Source: Paracoccaceae bacterium
Lineage (GTDB): Bacteria > Pseudomonadota > Alphaproteobacteria > Rhodobacterales > Rhodobacteraceae
Assembly (NCBI GenBank): GCA_020425085.1
Contig: JAGQRW010000004.1
Coordinates: forward strand, 62,001-126,000
Direction: 5' to 3'
DNA length: 64,000 nucleotides
Shown here: positions 17,996 through 25,931 of the stretch, one piece after another
How the letters are laid out: each line of letters starts with the position of its first letter
Numbering within the stretch: position 1 is the first letter of the stretch
Notes under the pieces: model-generated
What the model was told of the DNA's origin: nothing
The model's database searches: none
Seen by the model: the letters and a program-made list of their open reading frames with translations, nothing else
Made by a program: the position numbers and the translations under genes

Positions 17996-18391
17996 ATGAC
18001 GGCGAAAACAACGAAATCCGATGCTGAATGGCAAGGCCAGCTTTCCGATCTGGCCTATCAGGTCACCCGCAAGGGCGCCACCGAACGGGCCTTCAGCCAT
18101 GACAATTTCCCGAAATCCAAAGGCAGCTTTGCCTGTGTCTGCTGCGGTGCCGACCTGTTTGACGCCGATCACAAGTTTGAAAGCGGCAGCGGCTGGCCAT
18201 CATTCTATCAGCCTGTATCAGCAGGTGCTGTGGGCGAACAGGCCGACAACAAGCTGTTCATGCGCCGCACCGAGGTACATTGTGCCGCCTGTGATGCGCA
18301 TCTTGGGCATGTGTTCGACGACGGCCCGAAACCGACCGGCCTGCGCTATTGCATCAACGGCGTTGCGTTGAATTTCAAGGAAAAAACCTGA
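17996..18391 (+). CDS. msrB: Peptide-methionine (R)-S-oxide reductase
   Basis: A 131-aa MsrB that repairs methionine-R-sulfoxide in oxidised proteins. The catalytic cysteine is Cys119 in RYCINGVAL. The zinc site is complete: C47-x2-C50 (CVCCG) and C96-x2-C99 (CAACD). The ESGSGWPSF substrate-binding motif is at 62-70 and HLGHVFDDGP at 102-111. There is no signal peptide, so it is cytoplasmic. It diverges from olsB and converges on bamE, so it is a single-gene transcription unit. Confidence 0.96.
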   Translation: MTAKTTKSDAEWQGQLSDLAYQVTRKGATERAFSHDNFPKSKGSFACVCCGADLFDADHKFESGSGWPSFYQPVSAGAVGEQADNKLFMRRTEVHCAACDAHLGHVFDDGPKPTGLRYCINGVALNFKEKT

Positions 18392-18409
18392 AACAACAGG
18401 CAGACCGGT

Positions 18410-18862
18410 CTAAAACTCGTCGGCCAGGCTGACCCGGCCAATATTGCTGAGCAGTTGACGGATAAGGGAAACACCCTTGATCCCGGTCTTGGTGACCCGG
18501 CGGTTCAGCGCAATCACCCGTCCGTCCTCAAGTGTGAAACGTTCGATGTTGGAAACCACGCCGCGTTTGTCAAAGCTGATGGCAACCACCTGCCGGTCAA
18601 TGATCTGCGGTTCGCGATAGGCGAAATTTCTGACCCGGCTCGACATATAGTACCAACCGCTATCCTTCAGCACACCGGTGCTTGTCGGGCGGCCGATCGC
18701 CTGTTCCACCGAGGCCTGGCTGTCGACGCCGACATTGACCTGTTCAAGTTCGCTCTCGCTGGGGACATAGCCGTGATTGCTGAAGGTCGGCGCACAGGAA
18801 ACGACAAACGCGAGGGTCGCAATGCTTGCGGCGCGCAGCAGCCAAAGCCTCAATCTCTTCAT
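18410..18862 (-). CDS. bamE: Outer membrane protein assembly factor BamE (SmpA/OmlA family lipoprotein)
   Basis: A 150-aa lipoprotein: positively charged start, hydrophobic core and lipobox VVSC with Cys23 as the lipidation site. The mature part has the SmpA/OmlA pattern, with VGVDSQASVEQAIGRPTSTGV followed by WYYMSSR and the beta strands IIDRQVVAISFDKRGVVSNIERF. BamE is a small accessory subunit of the BAM beta-barrel insertion complex in the outer membrane. The open frame extends far upstream, but the start at 18862 is set by the signal peptide. It is divergent from the DUF177 gene, an arrangement common in Alphaproteobacteria. Confidence 0.92.
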   Translation of the reverse strand: MKRLRLWLLRAASIATLAFVVSCAPTFSNHGYVPSESELEQVNVGVDSQASVEQAIGRPTSTGVLKDSGWYYMSSRVRNFAYREPQIIDRQVVAISFDKRGVVSNIERFTLEDGRVIALNRRVTKTGIKGVSLIRQLLSNIGRVSLADEF

Positions 18863-18977
18863 TGGTCCCTCGTGCCCGAATAGCTTGTTCTTTCTTGTCG
18901 GCATACTTATCACATGCAAAACACACAGGAAAGCCGAAGCTTCCATTCTTGTTACAGTACCGATCCCGAGGCCCGAA

Positions 18978-19538
18978 ATGCCACAAATCGCCAATCCTTC
19001 ACTGCCTATCAAAGATGCGGTTGTCCAGGTGCGGCGGCTGGACGCCAGCGAAAAGTTTGCCTTTGATCTTGTGGTGAACCAGGCCGCACGACTGGAAATC
19101 GCCGCATTGCTGGATTTTTCCGAGGTAAAAAAGGCGCGGTTGAGCGGGGAACTGATTCCGGTCGGTGCAACTGATTGGGAAATGCGCGCCAAACTCGGCG
19201 CCACGGTGGTGCAGCCATGTATCATCACCAGCCAGCCCGTTACGACGCGAATCGATCAACCGGTCAGGCGGCTGTTTCTGCGCGATTATTCATTTGACGC
19301 CACCAGTGACGAACATGAATTTGACGGCGACGACGAGACCGAGCCATTGTCGGCAGAAATTGATCTGGGTCAGATCCTGATCGAATCCCTGGCGCTGGCG
19401 GCACCGGATTACCCGCGCGTGCCGGGGGCCAAACTCAGCCAGACCGAATTTGCCGCCCCCGGTATCACCCCTCTTTCGGATGAGGATGTGAAACCTTTTG
19501 CCGGCCTGGCCGCCCTGAGAGACAAAATGAAGAAATAG
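18978..19538 (+). CDS. DUF177 domain protein (YceD family)
   Basis: A 186-aa acidic protein of the YceD/DUF177 family, whose genes sit before rpmF across many bacteria. The conserved C-terminal acidic region LSAEIDLGQILIESLALAAPDYPRVPGA is clear, including the ESLALA-P motif. In plants and bacteria DUF177 proteins have been linked to 23S rRNA accumulation, so a ribosome-related role is likely. The ATG at 18978 has a GAGG eight bases upstream. rpmF follows 167 bp downstream on the same strand, then plsX and fabH. Confidence 0.85.
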   Translation: MPQIANPSLPIKDAVVQVRRLDASEKFAFDLVVNQAARLEIAALLDFSEVKKARLSGELIPVGATDWEMRAKLGATVVQPCIITSQPVTTRIDQPVRRLFLRDYSFDATSDEHEFDGDDETEPLSAEIDLGQILIESLALAAPDYPRVPGAKLSQTEFAAPGITPLSDEDVKPFAGLAALRDKMKK

Positions 19539-19705
19539 CCGCTGAACCCGGCCAATAGGGTGAATTAGGGCTTGCGCTGCCTGATTTTCCGGCTATTTTC
19601 GCGACTTCCTTTCCGCCCCGCGCCGGAGAGCGGTGGCGCATGGGCGCGCCTGCGACGCGTCGGGGCCACAATCGGGCAGATGCCCGCAAATCTTGAGGTT
19701 GAGAC

Positions 19706-19912
19706 ATGGCCGTTCCTAAAAGTAAGATCACCCGTTCGCGACGGAACAACCGCCGGTCCCACGATGCGCTGGTTGCGGGCAATCCGAACGAATGCCCGAA
19801 CTGCGGCGAACTGAAACGCCCACATCATGTTTGCAGTTCCTGCGGTCACTACGCCGAACGCGAAGTGGTGGCACTTGCGGCCGACATTGATCTGGACGAC
19901 GACGCAGCGTAA
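19706..19912 (+). CDS. rpmF: 50S ribosomal protein L32
   Basis: A 68-aa protein with the conserved start [21 protein letters not shown] complete zinc-ribbon set C30-x2-C33 and C43-x2-C46 ([18 protein letters not shown]) follows. It therefore belongs to the zinc-binding form of L32, located near the peptidyl-transferase exit side of the large subunit. It precedes plsX, the classic rpmF-plsX-fabH order that couples ribosome and phospholipid synthesis. Confidence 0.98.
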   Translation: MAVPKSKITRSRRNNRRSHDALVAGNPNECPNCGELKRPHHVCSSCGHYAEREVVALAADIDLDDDAA

Positions 19913-19920
19913 GGTCGCCG

Positions 19921-19939
19921 AAATCCCCCGCCGGAGGCA
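19921..19939 (+). repeat. Partial copy of the dispersed intergenic element
   Basis: AAATCCCCCGCCGGAGGCA between rpmF and plsX matches the right half of copy a (AAATACTCCCGCCGGAGGCA at 5586) apart from a short change in the middle. The TCATTGTTCC box is absent. The GGAGG within it is close enough to the plsX ATG to serve as its ribosome binding site. Confidence 0.35.
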
Positions 19940-19946
19940 CTGACGC

Positions 19947-21053
19947 ATGACCGCCGCCGAGACCAGCGCAACCGGCACTGATCGCGGCACGGTCATTTCC
20001 ATTGACGCCATGGGCGGCGATCGCGGCCCGGCGGCGGTGGTGGCGGGCATGGCCGAATCAGCCGCCCGGAATTCCGACATCCGCTATATCGTGCATGGCG
20101 ACCGCGGGCTGCTTGAACCCTTGATCGCCAAACGCCGCCAACTGGCAGGTATCTGCGATATCCGCCACACCGATCAGTCGGTGTCGATGGATGAAAAACC
20201 CAGCCATGTGATGCGCCACGGCAAAGGCACCTCGATGTGGGGGGCAATCGATTCGGTGCGCGACGGCGAGGCGACGGTGGCGGTTTCCTGCGGCAATACC
20301 GGTGCCCTGATGGCGGTTTCCATGCTCCGCCTGAGGAAGGTGGCGGGTGTCAACCGCCCGGCGATTGCCATTTTGTGGCCATCAGCCAATACGCAGGGTT
20401 TCAACGTCATGCTGGATGTCGGTGCGGATGTGCGCGCCGATCCCAGCGACTTGTTGCAATATGCGCTGATGGGGGTTTCCTATGCCCGCAACGGTCTTGG
20501 TCTGAAACATCCGCGCATCGGCATCCTGAATGTCGGCACCGAGGAACACAAAGGCCGCGCCGAACTGAAAGAAGCGTTTGACCTGGTGCAGTGTGCCGCC
20601 GATACCAACGGCTATGAATTCATCGGTTTTGTCGAAGGCAGCGATATCCCGTCGGACAAGATCGACATCATCGTCACCGATGGCTTTACCGGCAATGTCG
20701 CCCTGAAAACCGCCGAAGGTACGGCGCGGTTCGTGCGGCGCCTGCTGGGACAGGCGTTTCGTTATTCGCCATTGTCAAGAATCGGCGCCTTGTTCGCCCT
20801 GACCTCGCTGAAACGCCTGAGAGAGCGCATCGACCCGCGCCGGGTCAATGGCGGGGTATTTCTTGGGCTGAACGGCACCGTGGTGAAATCCCACGGCGAT
20901 GCCGACGCCACCGGCGTTTCGGCTGCAATAAGGCTGGCATTCCAGCTTGCGCAATCCGGCTTTACCGAAAAGCTTGCAGCAAGGGTTGCATCGGGGCTTC
21001 AGGAACGCGAAGATGCCGTAACCAGTACCGCTGAAGAGCCAATTACAGAATGA
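19947..21053 (+). CDS. plsX: Phosphate acyltransferase PlsX
   Basis: A 368-aa enzyme that makes acyl-phosphate from acyl-ACP, the donor for PlsY in phospholipid synthesis. Seen: SIDAMGGDRGPAAVV near the N-terminus (17-31), a VSCGNTGALMA loop, LDVGADVRADP, and the IIVTDGFTGNVALKTAEGTA segment. The GGAGG eleven bases before the ATG comes from the partial intergenic element. The stop overlaps the fabH start (ATGA), so the genes are translationally coupled. Length is a little above the usual 330-350 because of a short polar N-terminal extension. Confidence 0.96.
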   Translation: MTAAETSATGTDRGTVISIDAMGGDRGPAAVVAGMAESAARNSDIRYIVHGDRGLLEPLIAKRRQLAGICDIRHTDQSVSMDEKPSHVMRHGKGTSMWGAIDSVRDGEATVAVSCGNTGALMAVSMLRLRKVAGVNRPAIAILWPSANTQGFNVMLDVGADVRADPSDLLQYALMGVSYARNGLGLKHPRIGILNVGTEEHKGRAELKEAFDLVQCAADTNGYEFIGFVEGSDIPSDKIDIIVTDGFTGNVALKTAEGTARFVRRLLGQAFRYSPLSRIGALFALTSLKRLRERIDPRRVNGGVFLGLNGTVVKSHGDADATGVSAAIRLAFQLAQSGFTEKLAARVASGLQEREDAVTSTAEEPITE

Positions 21054-22027
21054 ATACCATACGGGCAGTCGTGAAGGGCGTCGGGCATTATCTGCCTGAG
21101 CGCGTTGTTCCGAATACGGAATTTGAAAAGACGCTGGACACCAGCGACGAATGGATCCGTTCGCGTTCGGGTATCGAACGCCGGCATTTCGCCGCCAAGG
21201 GCGAGATGACCTCGCATCTGGCGATCCATGCCGCCCGCGCCGCCCTTGCCGATGCCGCGATCAATGCCGATCAGGTTGATGCGATCATCGTCGCCACCTC
21301 GACACCGGACCAGACCTTTCCTTCGACCGCAACGCGGGTGCAATCAGCACTTGGCATGACCACCGGCTTTGCCTTTGATGTGCAGGCGGTTTGTGCCGGG
21401 TTCGTTTATGCACTGGCCAATGCCAATGCGCTGATCCTGTCGGGACAGGCAAGCACCGTCCTTGTGATTGGTGCGGAAACCTTTTCGCGGCTGCTGAACT
21501 GGAACGACCGCACCACCTGCGTGCTGTTCGGCGATGGGGCCGGGGCGCTGGTATTGCAGGCCGCGAATGGGGTTGGCACCGCTGCGGATCGTGGCATCCT
21601 GGCGACCGATCTGCATTCGGACGGGCGCTATAACGACCTGCTTTATGTCGATGGCGGCGTATCCTCGACCCAAAGCACCGGTGTTCTGGTGATGGAGGGG
21701 CGCGAGATCTTCAAGCACGCGGTGCAGAAGCTGGCGCAGACCGCCGAATCGGCGCTCGCCAAGGCCGGCGTCACCGACGATGACGTGGACTGGGTGGTGC
21801 CGCATCAGGCCAACCTCAGGATCATCCGCGCCACTGCGCAGAAAATGGGCATCCCGATGGATCGCGTTGTGGTCACGGTGCAGGATCATGGCAACACTTC
21901 GGCCGCCTCGATTCCGCTGGCAATGTCGGTTGGCAGGGCGCGCGGCCAGATCAAACAAGGCGATCTGCTGGTGGCCGAAGCCATTGGCGGCGGCCTGGCA
22001 TGGGGGGCGGTGGTGCTGCGCTGGTAG
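21050..22027 (+). CDS. fabH: Beta-ketoacyl-ACP synthase III
   Basis: A 325-aa thiolase-fold condensing enzyme that starts fatty-acid synthesis by joining acetyl-CoA to malonyl-ACP. The catalytic triad is visible: Cys115 in AVCAGFVYA, His252 in VPHQANLRI and Asn282 in DHGNTSAASIP. The active-site loop GIERRHFAAKGEMTSHLA and the C-terminal GGGLAWGAVVLRW are typical. It overlaps plsX by 4 nt and is followed by ihfA after a gap that holds a likely promoter. Confidence 0.97.
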   Translation: MNTIRAVVKGVGHYLPERVVPNTEFEKTLDTSDEWIRSRSGIERRHFAAKGEMTSHLAIHAARAALADAAINADQVDAIIVATSTPDQTFPSTATRVQSALGMTTGFAFDVQAVCAGFVYALANANALILSGQASTVLVIGAETFSRLLNWNDRTTCVLFGDGAGALVLQAANGVGTAADRGILATDLHSDGRYNDLLYVDGGVSSTQSTGVLVMEGREIFKHAVQKLAQTAESALAKAGVTDDDVDWVVPHQANLRIIRATAQKMGIPMDRVVVTVQDHGNTSAASIPLAMSVGRARGQIKQGDLLVAEAIGGGLAWGAVVLRW

Positions 22028-22069
22028 GCAATTTGCTGCGGTTTATCTTCTGTTTCCAAGCCGTTGTTA

Positions 22070-22099
22070 TTGACTCCGAATTCAATTTCTCACTATCCT
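22070..22099 (+). promoter_or_regulatory. Possible ihfA promoter
   Basis: TTGACT (22070-22075) and TATCCT (22094-22099) with an 18-bp spacer, in the 97-bp gap after fabH. The -35 box is good (5/6) and the -10 box weak (4/6). Its place just upstream of ihfA is consistent with separate control of this abundant nucleoid protein; this is not proven by sequence. Confidence 0.35.
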
Positions 22100-22124
22100 C
22101 ACCCGAAACCTTGGGGAGATGGTA

Positions 22125-22427
22125 ATGGGCGAAACCACATTGACACGCATGGATCTTGGCGAAGCGGTGTTCCGCGAAGTCGGCCTATCACGCAATGAAT
22201 CCGCAGAACTGGTCGAGTCGGTTCTGAAACACATGTCGGATGCGCTGGCATCGGGCGAAAACGTCAAGATCTCTTCATTCGGCACCTTCAGCGTGCGCGA
22301 CAAGTCGGCCCGCATTGGCCGCAATCCAAAAACCGGCGAGGAAGTGCCGATTCACCCGCGCCGGGTTCTGACATTCCGCCCCTCGCACCTGATGAAAGAT
22401 CGCGTGGCAAGCGGCAACAAAAGCTAG
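22125..22427 (+). CDS. ihfA: Integration host factor subunit alpha
   Basis: A 100-aa HU/IHF-family DNA-bending protein. Seen: [30 protein letters not shown] dimer helices, [34 protein letters not shown] with the DNA-intercalating beta arm and RVLTFRPS. Two in-frame ATGs are six bases apart; GGGGAG abuts the first and lies six bases before the second, so I start at 22125 (MGETTL). It forms a heterodimer with IhfB elsewhere. The MerR-type gene follows 15 bp later. Confidence 0.95.
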   Translation: MGETTLTRMDLGEAVFREVGLSRNESAELVESVLKHMSDALASGENVKISSFGTFSVRDKSARIGRNPKTGEEVPIHPRRVLTFRPSHLMKDRVASGNKS

Positions 22428-22442
22428 GCGAGTCAACCTCTT

Positions 22443-23060
22443 ATGGCAAAATCACGCGAGGCGTTCCGCACCATCAGCGAGGTTTCCGACTGGCTGGAAA
22501 CCCCGGCACATGTGCTCAGGTTCTGGGAAAGCCGGTTTCCGCAGGTCAAGCCGCTGAAGCGCGCCGGCGGGCGGCGCTATTATCGCCCGAACGACATGCA
22601 GCTGCTTGGCGGCATCAAGCGGCTGCTGCATGACGACGGCATCACCATCAAAGGTGTGCAGAAAATTTTGCGCGAGAAGGGCGTCAAGCATGTGTCGGGG
22701 CTTTGCCTTGAAACCCTCGATGCCGGGGCCACTGCCAAGCCATCCAGCCCCGCCAGCCCGGTAGATGTGGCGCGCGAATCTGTACCGGCGGATCCACATT
22801 CTGACAAATCGCCGCTGGCAAGCGGGATAGCTCCAACGGTATTCCAGCCGACCCGCACGCCCGAACCCGCCGCACCGACCCTGCCCGAGGAAAACCGCCT
22901 GGTCTTTACCGCGCCGCGTGCCGCAACCGTCAGTCAAAACCGCAACAAGGCCGCAACCACTGGCAAACCACCGCTGGCGGACCGGGAACTTGACCGCATG
23001 ATCGCGCTTTATTCCCGGCTGGAACGGCTAAGGGATCGGGTCGCAGCCGACCTCGGCTAA
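22443..23060 (+). CDS. MerR family transcriptional regulator
   Basis: A 205-aa protein. The N-terminal MerR winged helix is plain: [69 protein letters not shown] (about 6-75). No metal-binding cysteines are present. The centre is proline/alanine-rich and low-complexity, and a short C-terminal helix ends [18 protein letters not shown]. It follows ihfA within 15 bp; this ihfA-merR pair is conserved in Alphaproteobacteria, but its target genes are not known to me. The promoter signal it senses cannot be inferred. Confidence 0.88.
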   Translation: MAKSREAFRTISEVSDWLETPAHVLRFWESRFPQVKPLKRAGGRRYYRPNDMQLLGGIKRLLHDDGITIKGVQKILREKGVKHVSGLCLETLDAGATAKPSSPASPVDVARESVPADPHSDKSPLASGIAPTVFQPTRTPEPAAPTLPEENRLVFTAPRAATVSQNRNKAATTGKPPLADRELDRMIALYSRLERLRDRVAADLG

Positions 23061-23136
23061 CCGCCGTCAACCGCTGCCGGATCATTGCGGTTTCCGGCTT
23101 GCCCCGGCCCTTAAAACCCGTATAACACCCCAAGTT

Positions 23137-23213
23137 CGGGCTATAGCGCAGTTTGGTAGCGCGTTCGTCTGGGGGACGAGAGGTCGCAGGTTCGAATCCT
23201 GCTAGCCCGACCA
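23137..23213 (+). tRNA. tRNA-Pro (anticodon GGG)
   Basis: The 77-nt sequence folds as a complete cloverleaf. The acceptor stem CGGGCTA (23137-23143) pairs with TAGCCCG (23203-23209), followed by discriminator A and an encoded CCA. The anticodon arm has loop CTGGGGG with GGG at 23171-23173, reading CCC/CCU proline codons. The T arm carries GGTTCGAATCC. It closes the bamE-to-merR block, as in other Alphaproteobacteria. No integrase or repeat lies next to it. Confidence 0.97.
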
Positions 23214-23268
23214 AAACACCGACCGGACCGCCCGTGTTCGCGGTTACGCGCCATGGGGGAACAGGCGG

Positions 23269-24357
23269 ATGACAGTACCGGGAACCGGCGTACTTCCATC
23301 GCACGAAATTGCCCAGATGATCCGACGGCGCGAAATCTGCGCTGCCGATACCATTCCGGCGGCTCAGATTCAGCCCGCCAGTCTTGACCTCAGACTCGGC
23401 CAGGTCGCTTATCGTGTGCGGGCCAGTTTTCTGCCGGGAAAGGCGCGTGATGTTGCCAGCCGCCTGGCCGATTTTCAGATGCACAAGGTCGATCTGAACC
23501 CCGGTGCGGTGTTGGAAAAAGGCTGCGTCTACCTGGTGCCATTGATGGAGGGACTGGCGCTGTCGCCGGATCTCAGCGCGGTTGCCAACGCCAAAAGCTC
23601 GACCGGGCGGCTGGATCTGCTTACCCGGCTGATCACCGACCGGGGTGTTGAATTTGACCGTATCGAAAGCGGTTATACCGGCCCCTTGTATGCCGAGATT
23701 TGCCCGCGTTCGTTTTCGGTACTGGTTCGCCCCGGCATGCGCCTGAACCAGATCCGGTTTCGCCGCGGTCAGGCGATGCTGTCTGATGCTGACCTCAAGA
23801 CGCTGCATGCCAGCGACATACTGGTTTCCGGCAAGGCGCATATCGACAACGGCCTTGGCTTTTCCGTCGATCTGAAACCGGCCAGCGGCAGTCTGGTCGG
23901 CTACCGCGCCAAGCCGCATACCGGTGTGATCGACCTTGACCGGATCAATCACTACGAAATCCGCGATTACTGGGAAGAGGTGCACAGCGATGACGGCTGC
24001 ATCATTCTTGACCCCGATGCCTTTTACATCCTTGTCAGCCGCGAGGCGGTGCATATTCCGCCCGCCTACGCCGCCGAAATGGCCCCCTATCTGGCCATGG
24101 TGGGGGAGTTCCGGGTGCATTACGCAGGCTTTTTCGACCCCGGTTTCGGCCATGCCGCCGCTGGCGGTGTTGGATCACGCGGCGTGCTTGAGGTTCGCTG
24201 TCACGAGGCACCGTTTGCGCTGGAACACGCGCAGATCGTCGGGCGACTGGTTTATGAGTGGATGGCGGCAGAACCGGCACAGCTCTATGGCGCCGATCTT
24301 GGCTCGAACTATCAGGGACAGGGGTTGAAGCTGTCCAAGCATTTCAAGGCAGGTTAA
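23269..24357 (+). CDS. dcd: 2'-deoxycytidine 5'-triphosphate deaminase (long alphaproteobacterial form)
   Basis: A 362-aa Dcd-like protein, about twice the usual 190-aa Dcd, as is typical of the alphaproteobacterial form. Each half resembles the dUTPase/Dcd jelly roll: IQPASLDLRLGQVAYRVRASFLPG near 35-58, NAKSSTGRLDLLTRLITDRG and the EICPRSFSVLVRPGMRLNQIRF segment, then a second set with HYEIRDYWEEVH and a C-terminal GVGSRGVLEVRC. It deaminates dCTP to dUTP for thymidylate synthesis. The stop shares bases with the stop of the small minus-strand gene that follows. Confidence in the family is good; individual catalytic residues were not mapped. Confidence 0.82.
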   Translation: MTVPGTGVLPSHEIAQMIRRREICAADTIPAAQIQPASLDLRLGQVAYRVRASFLPGKARDVASRLADFQMHKVDLNPGAVLEKGCVYLVPLMEGLALSPDLSAVANAKSSTGRLDLLTRLITDRGVEFDRIESGYTGPLYAEICPRSFSVLVRPGMRLNQIRFRRGQAMLSDADLKTLHASDILVSGKAHIDNGLGFSVDLKPASGSLVGYRAKPHTGVIDLDRINHYEIRDYWEEVHSDDGCIILDPDAFYILVSREAVHIPPAYAAEMAPYLAMVGEFRVHYAGFFDPGFGHAAAGGVGSRGVLEVRCHEAPFALEHAQIVGRLVYEWMAAEPAQLYGADLGSNYQGQGLKLSKHFKAG

Positions 24358-24461
24358 CGTTTCTTGTTGCCGCGCCCCTGCCCGCCCGGTGGATTCCGCA
24401 AGGAGCGGTTCATCGCCATCCGCATCAGCCGTCTGAGCATCATCATCAACATGCGTTCCAT
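24354..24461 (-). CDS. Small basic methionine-rich protein, translationally coupled to scpB
   Basis: A 35-aa gene below usual length cut-offs. It begins at an ATG that shares one base with the scpB stop (TGATG), with GGAGG ten bases upstream inside the end of scpB. The peptide has 8 methionines in its first 17 residues, interleaved with arginines (MERMLMMMLRRLMRMAMNRS), and a basic glycine-rich tail ending in KKR. The N-terminal half could form an amphipathic helix. It ends against the dcd stop on the other strand. Function unknown; the arrangement suggests a real gene made together with ScpB. Confidence 0.65.
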   Translation of the reverse strand: MERMLMMMLRRLMRMAMNRSLRNPPGGQGRGNKKR

Positions 24462-25129
24462 CAGAACATTTCCTCCTGATCGCGGTCGTCGTCGTCTTCC
24501 CAGTCGCCGCCGATTTCCCGGTCGTCGTCCAGTATCCCCGGCATCGCGCCAGGTGGCGGGCGGTTGTCGAGCAGTCCAGCCTCGCGCAGTTCCTTGATGC
24601 CGGGCAGGTCGCGCGGGCTTTCCAGACCAAAATGATCCAGAAAATCTTGTGTTACTACAAAGGTGACCGGTCGGCCCGGCGTCATTCGCCGCCGCCCGAG
24701 TTTGATCCAGTCAAGCTCCATCAACAAATCAATCGTGCCACGCGACACCGAAACGCCGCGGATTTCCTCGATCTCGGCACGCGATACCGGCTGGTGATAG
24801 GCGATGATCGCCAGTGTCTCGATGGCGGCGCGCGACAGTTTGCGGGTTTCAACGCGTTCCTTCTGCATCAGAAAACCAAGGTCAGGCGCGGTGCGAAAAG
24901 CCCAGGCATCACCAATCTTCATCACCAGCACGCCGCGCCCCTGATAACGTTTCTTCAGTGCCTGCATCGCCTCGGCAGCGTCGGAGCCATGCGGCAGGCG
25001 TTCCTCGATCCGGGCCAGCGAAAGGGGTTCTGCCGAAGCGAACAGGATCGCCTCAACCATGCGCTCCTGTTCCGCCATGGGGGGGGCCTGGAACAGGCTG
25101 TCGGTCTTGGTGTCGTCCGCTGTGTCCAT
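24461..25129 (-). CDS. scpB: Segregation and condensation protein B
   Basis: A 222-aa ScpB with paired winged-helix domains: EQERMVEAILFASAEPLSLARIEERLP and RKLSRAAIETLAIIAYHQPVSRAEIEEIRGVSVSRGTIDLLMELDWIKLGRRR. The second includes the conserved AIIAYHQPV-R-EIE-IRGV motif. ScpB dimerises and, with ScpA, closes the SMC ring for chromosome segregation. The ATG at 25129 follows the scpA stop by one base. The C-terminal tail is long and acidic (ILDDDREIGGDWEDDDDRDQEE), usual in Rhodobacterales. Confidence 0.95.
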   Translation of the reverse strand: MDTADDTKTDSLFQAPPMAEQERMVEAILFASAEPLSLARIEERLPHGSDAAEAMQALKKRYQGRGVLVMKIGDAWAFRTAPDLGFLMQKERVETRKLSRAAIETLAIIAYHQPVSRAEIEEIRGVSVSRGTIDLLMELDWIKLGRRRMTPGRPVTFVVTQDFLDHFGLESPRDLPGIKELREAGLLDNRPPPGAMPGILDDDREIGGDWEDDDDRDQEEMF

Positions 25130-25130
25130 C

Positions 25131-25931
25131 TCACCCCCCCTTGCGCCTGAGCATGATCGGCGCGAACATTTCATCCTGCCTTAGCTCAACCTGCCCCAGC
25201 TTGGCCAGTTCCAGCGACGCCGCAAAGGTGGCGGCGGTGGCGGAACGGCGGCGTTTGGGATCCTTGGTCCAGGCTTCTGGCAGATATTGCACCAGATCGC
25301 CCCATTCAAGCGCATGGCCGATCAGGGTTTTCATGCGTTCCAGCGCCTGTTCCATGGTAAACACACTTTCGCGTTGCATGGTCAGGGGTTCGAAATCATC
25401 GCGGGTACGGATGCGGGCATAGGCCTGCATCAGATCCAGAACCGTGGCGGAATAATCAATGCGGCGCGTGGCGGTCACGTCTTCGGGAATGCCGCGGCGA
25501 AAGAAATCGCGGTCCAGCCGGTCCCGCGCCATCAGACGGGCGGCAGCGCGGCGCATCGCCTCCAACCGCTCAAGCTGAAACGCCAGATGTGCCGCCAGTT
25601 CCTCGCCGCTTGGGCCTTCATCGCTGGGGTCGGGCGGCAGCAGCAGGCGTGACTTCAGAAATGCCATCCAGGCCGCCATCACCAGATAATCCGCCGCCAG
25701 TTCGATCCTTAGCGACTTGGCGCGTTCGATGAAGGCAAGATATTGCACCGCCAGATCCAGCACCGAGATCTTGCGCAGATCCACCTTTTGCGTGCGCGAC
25801 AGCGTCAGCAGCAGATCAAGCGGCCCTTCAAAGCCATCGACATCGACGATCAAGGCCTCGGCCTGAAGACGTGCCTCAACCTCGCTGTCGGCGCTGAACG
25901 GGTCGGAATCAGGTGGCGGATTCTGGGTCAT
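25131..25931 (-). CDS. scpA: Segregation and condensation protein A
   Basis: A 266-aa kleisin. Seen: DVDGFEGPLDLLLTLSRTQKVDLRKISVLDLAVQYLAFIERAKSLRIELAADYLVMAAWMAFLKSRLLLP (about 29-98), which is the SMC-neck-binding N-terminal region. The helical C-terminal region ends ATFAASLELAKLGQVELRQDEMFAPIMLRRK, the winged helix that contacts the SMC head. It starts 23 nt inside the end of nagZ and its stop touches scpB, so nagZ-scpA-scpB are one transcript. It acts in the cytoplasmic condensin complex. Confidence 0.95.
   Translation of the reverse strand: MTQNPPPDSDPFSADSEVEARLQAEALIVDVDGFEGPLDLLLTLSRTQKVDLRKISVLDLAVQYLAFIERAKSLRIELAADYLVMAAWMAFLKSRLLLPPDPSDEGPSGEELAAHLAFQLERLEAMRRAAARLMARDRLDRDFFRRGIPEDVTATRRIDYSATVLDLMQAYARIRTRDDFEPLTMQRESVFTMEQALERMKTLIGHALEWGDLVQYLPEAWTKDPKRRRSATAATFAASLELAKLGQVELRQDEMFAPIMLRRKGG

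Noticed and set aside
23137-23213. tRNA-Pro as an integration site
   Set aside because: No integrase, repeat or composition change next to it; the neighbours are conserved housekeeping genes.
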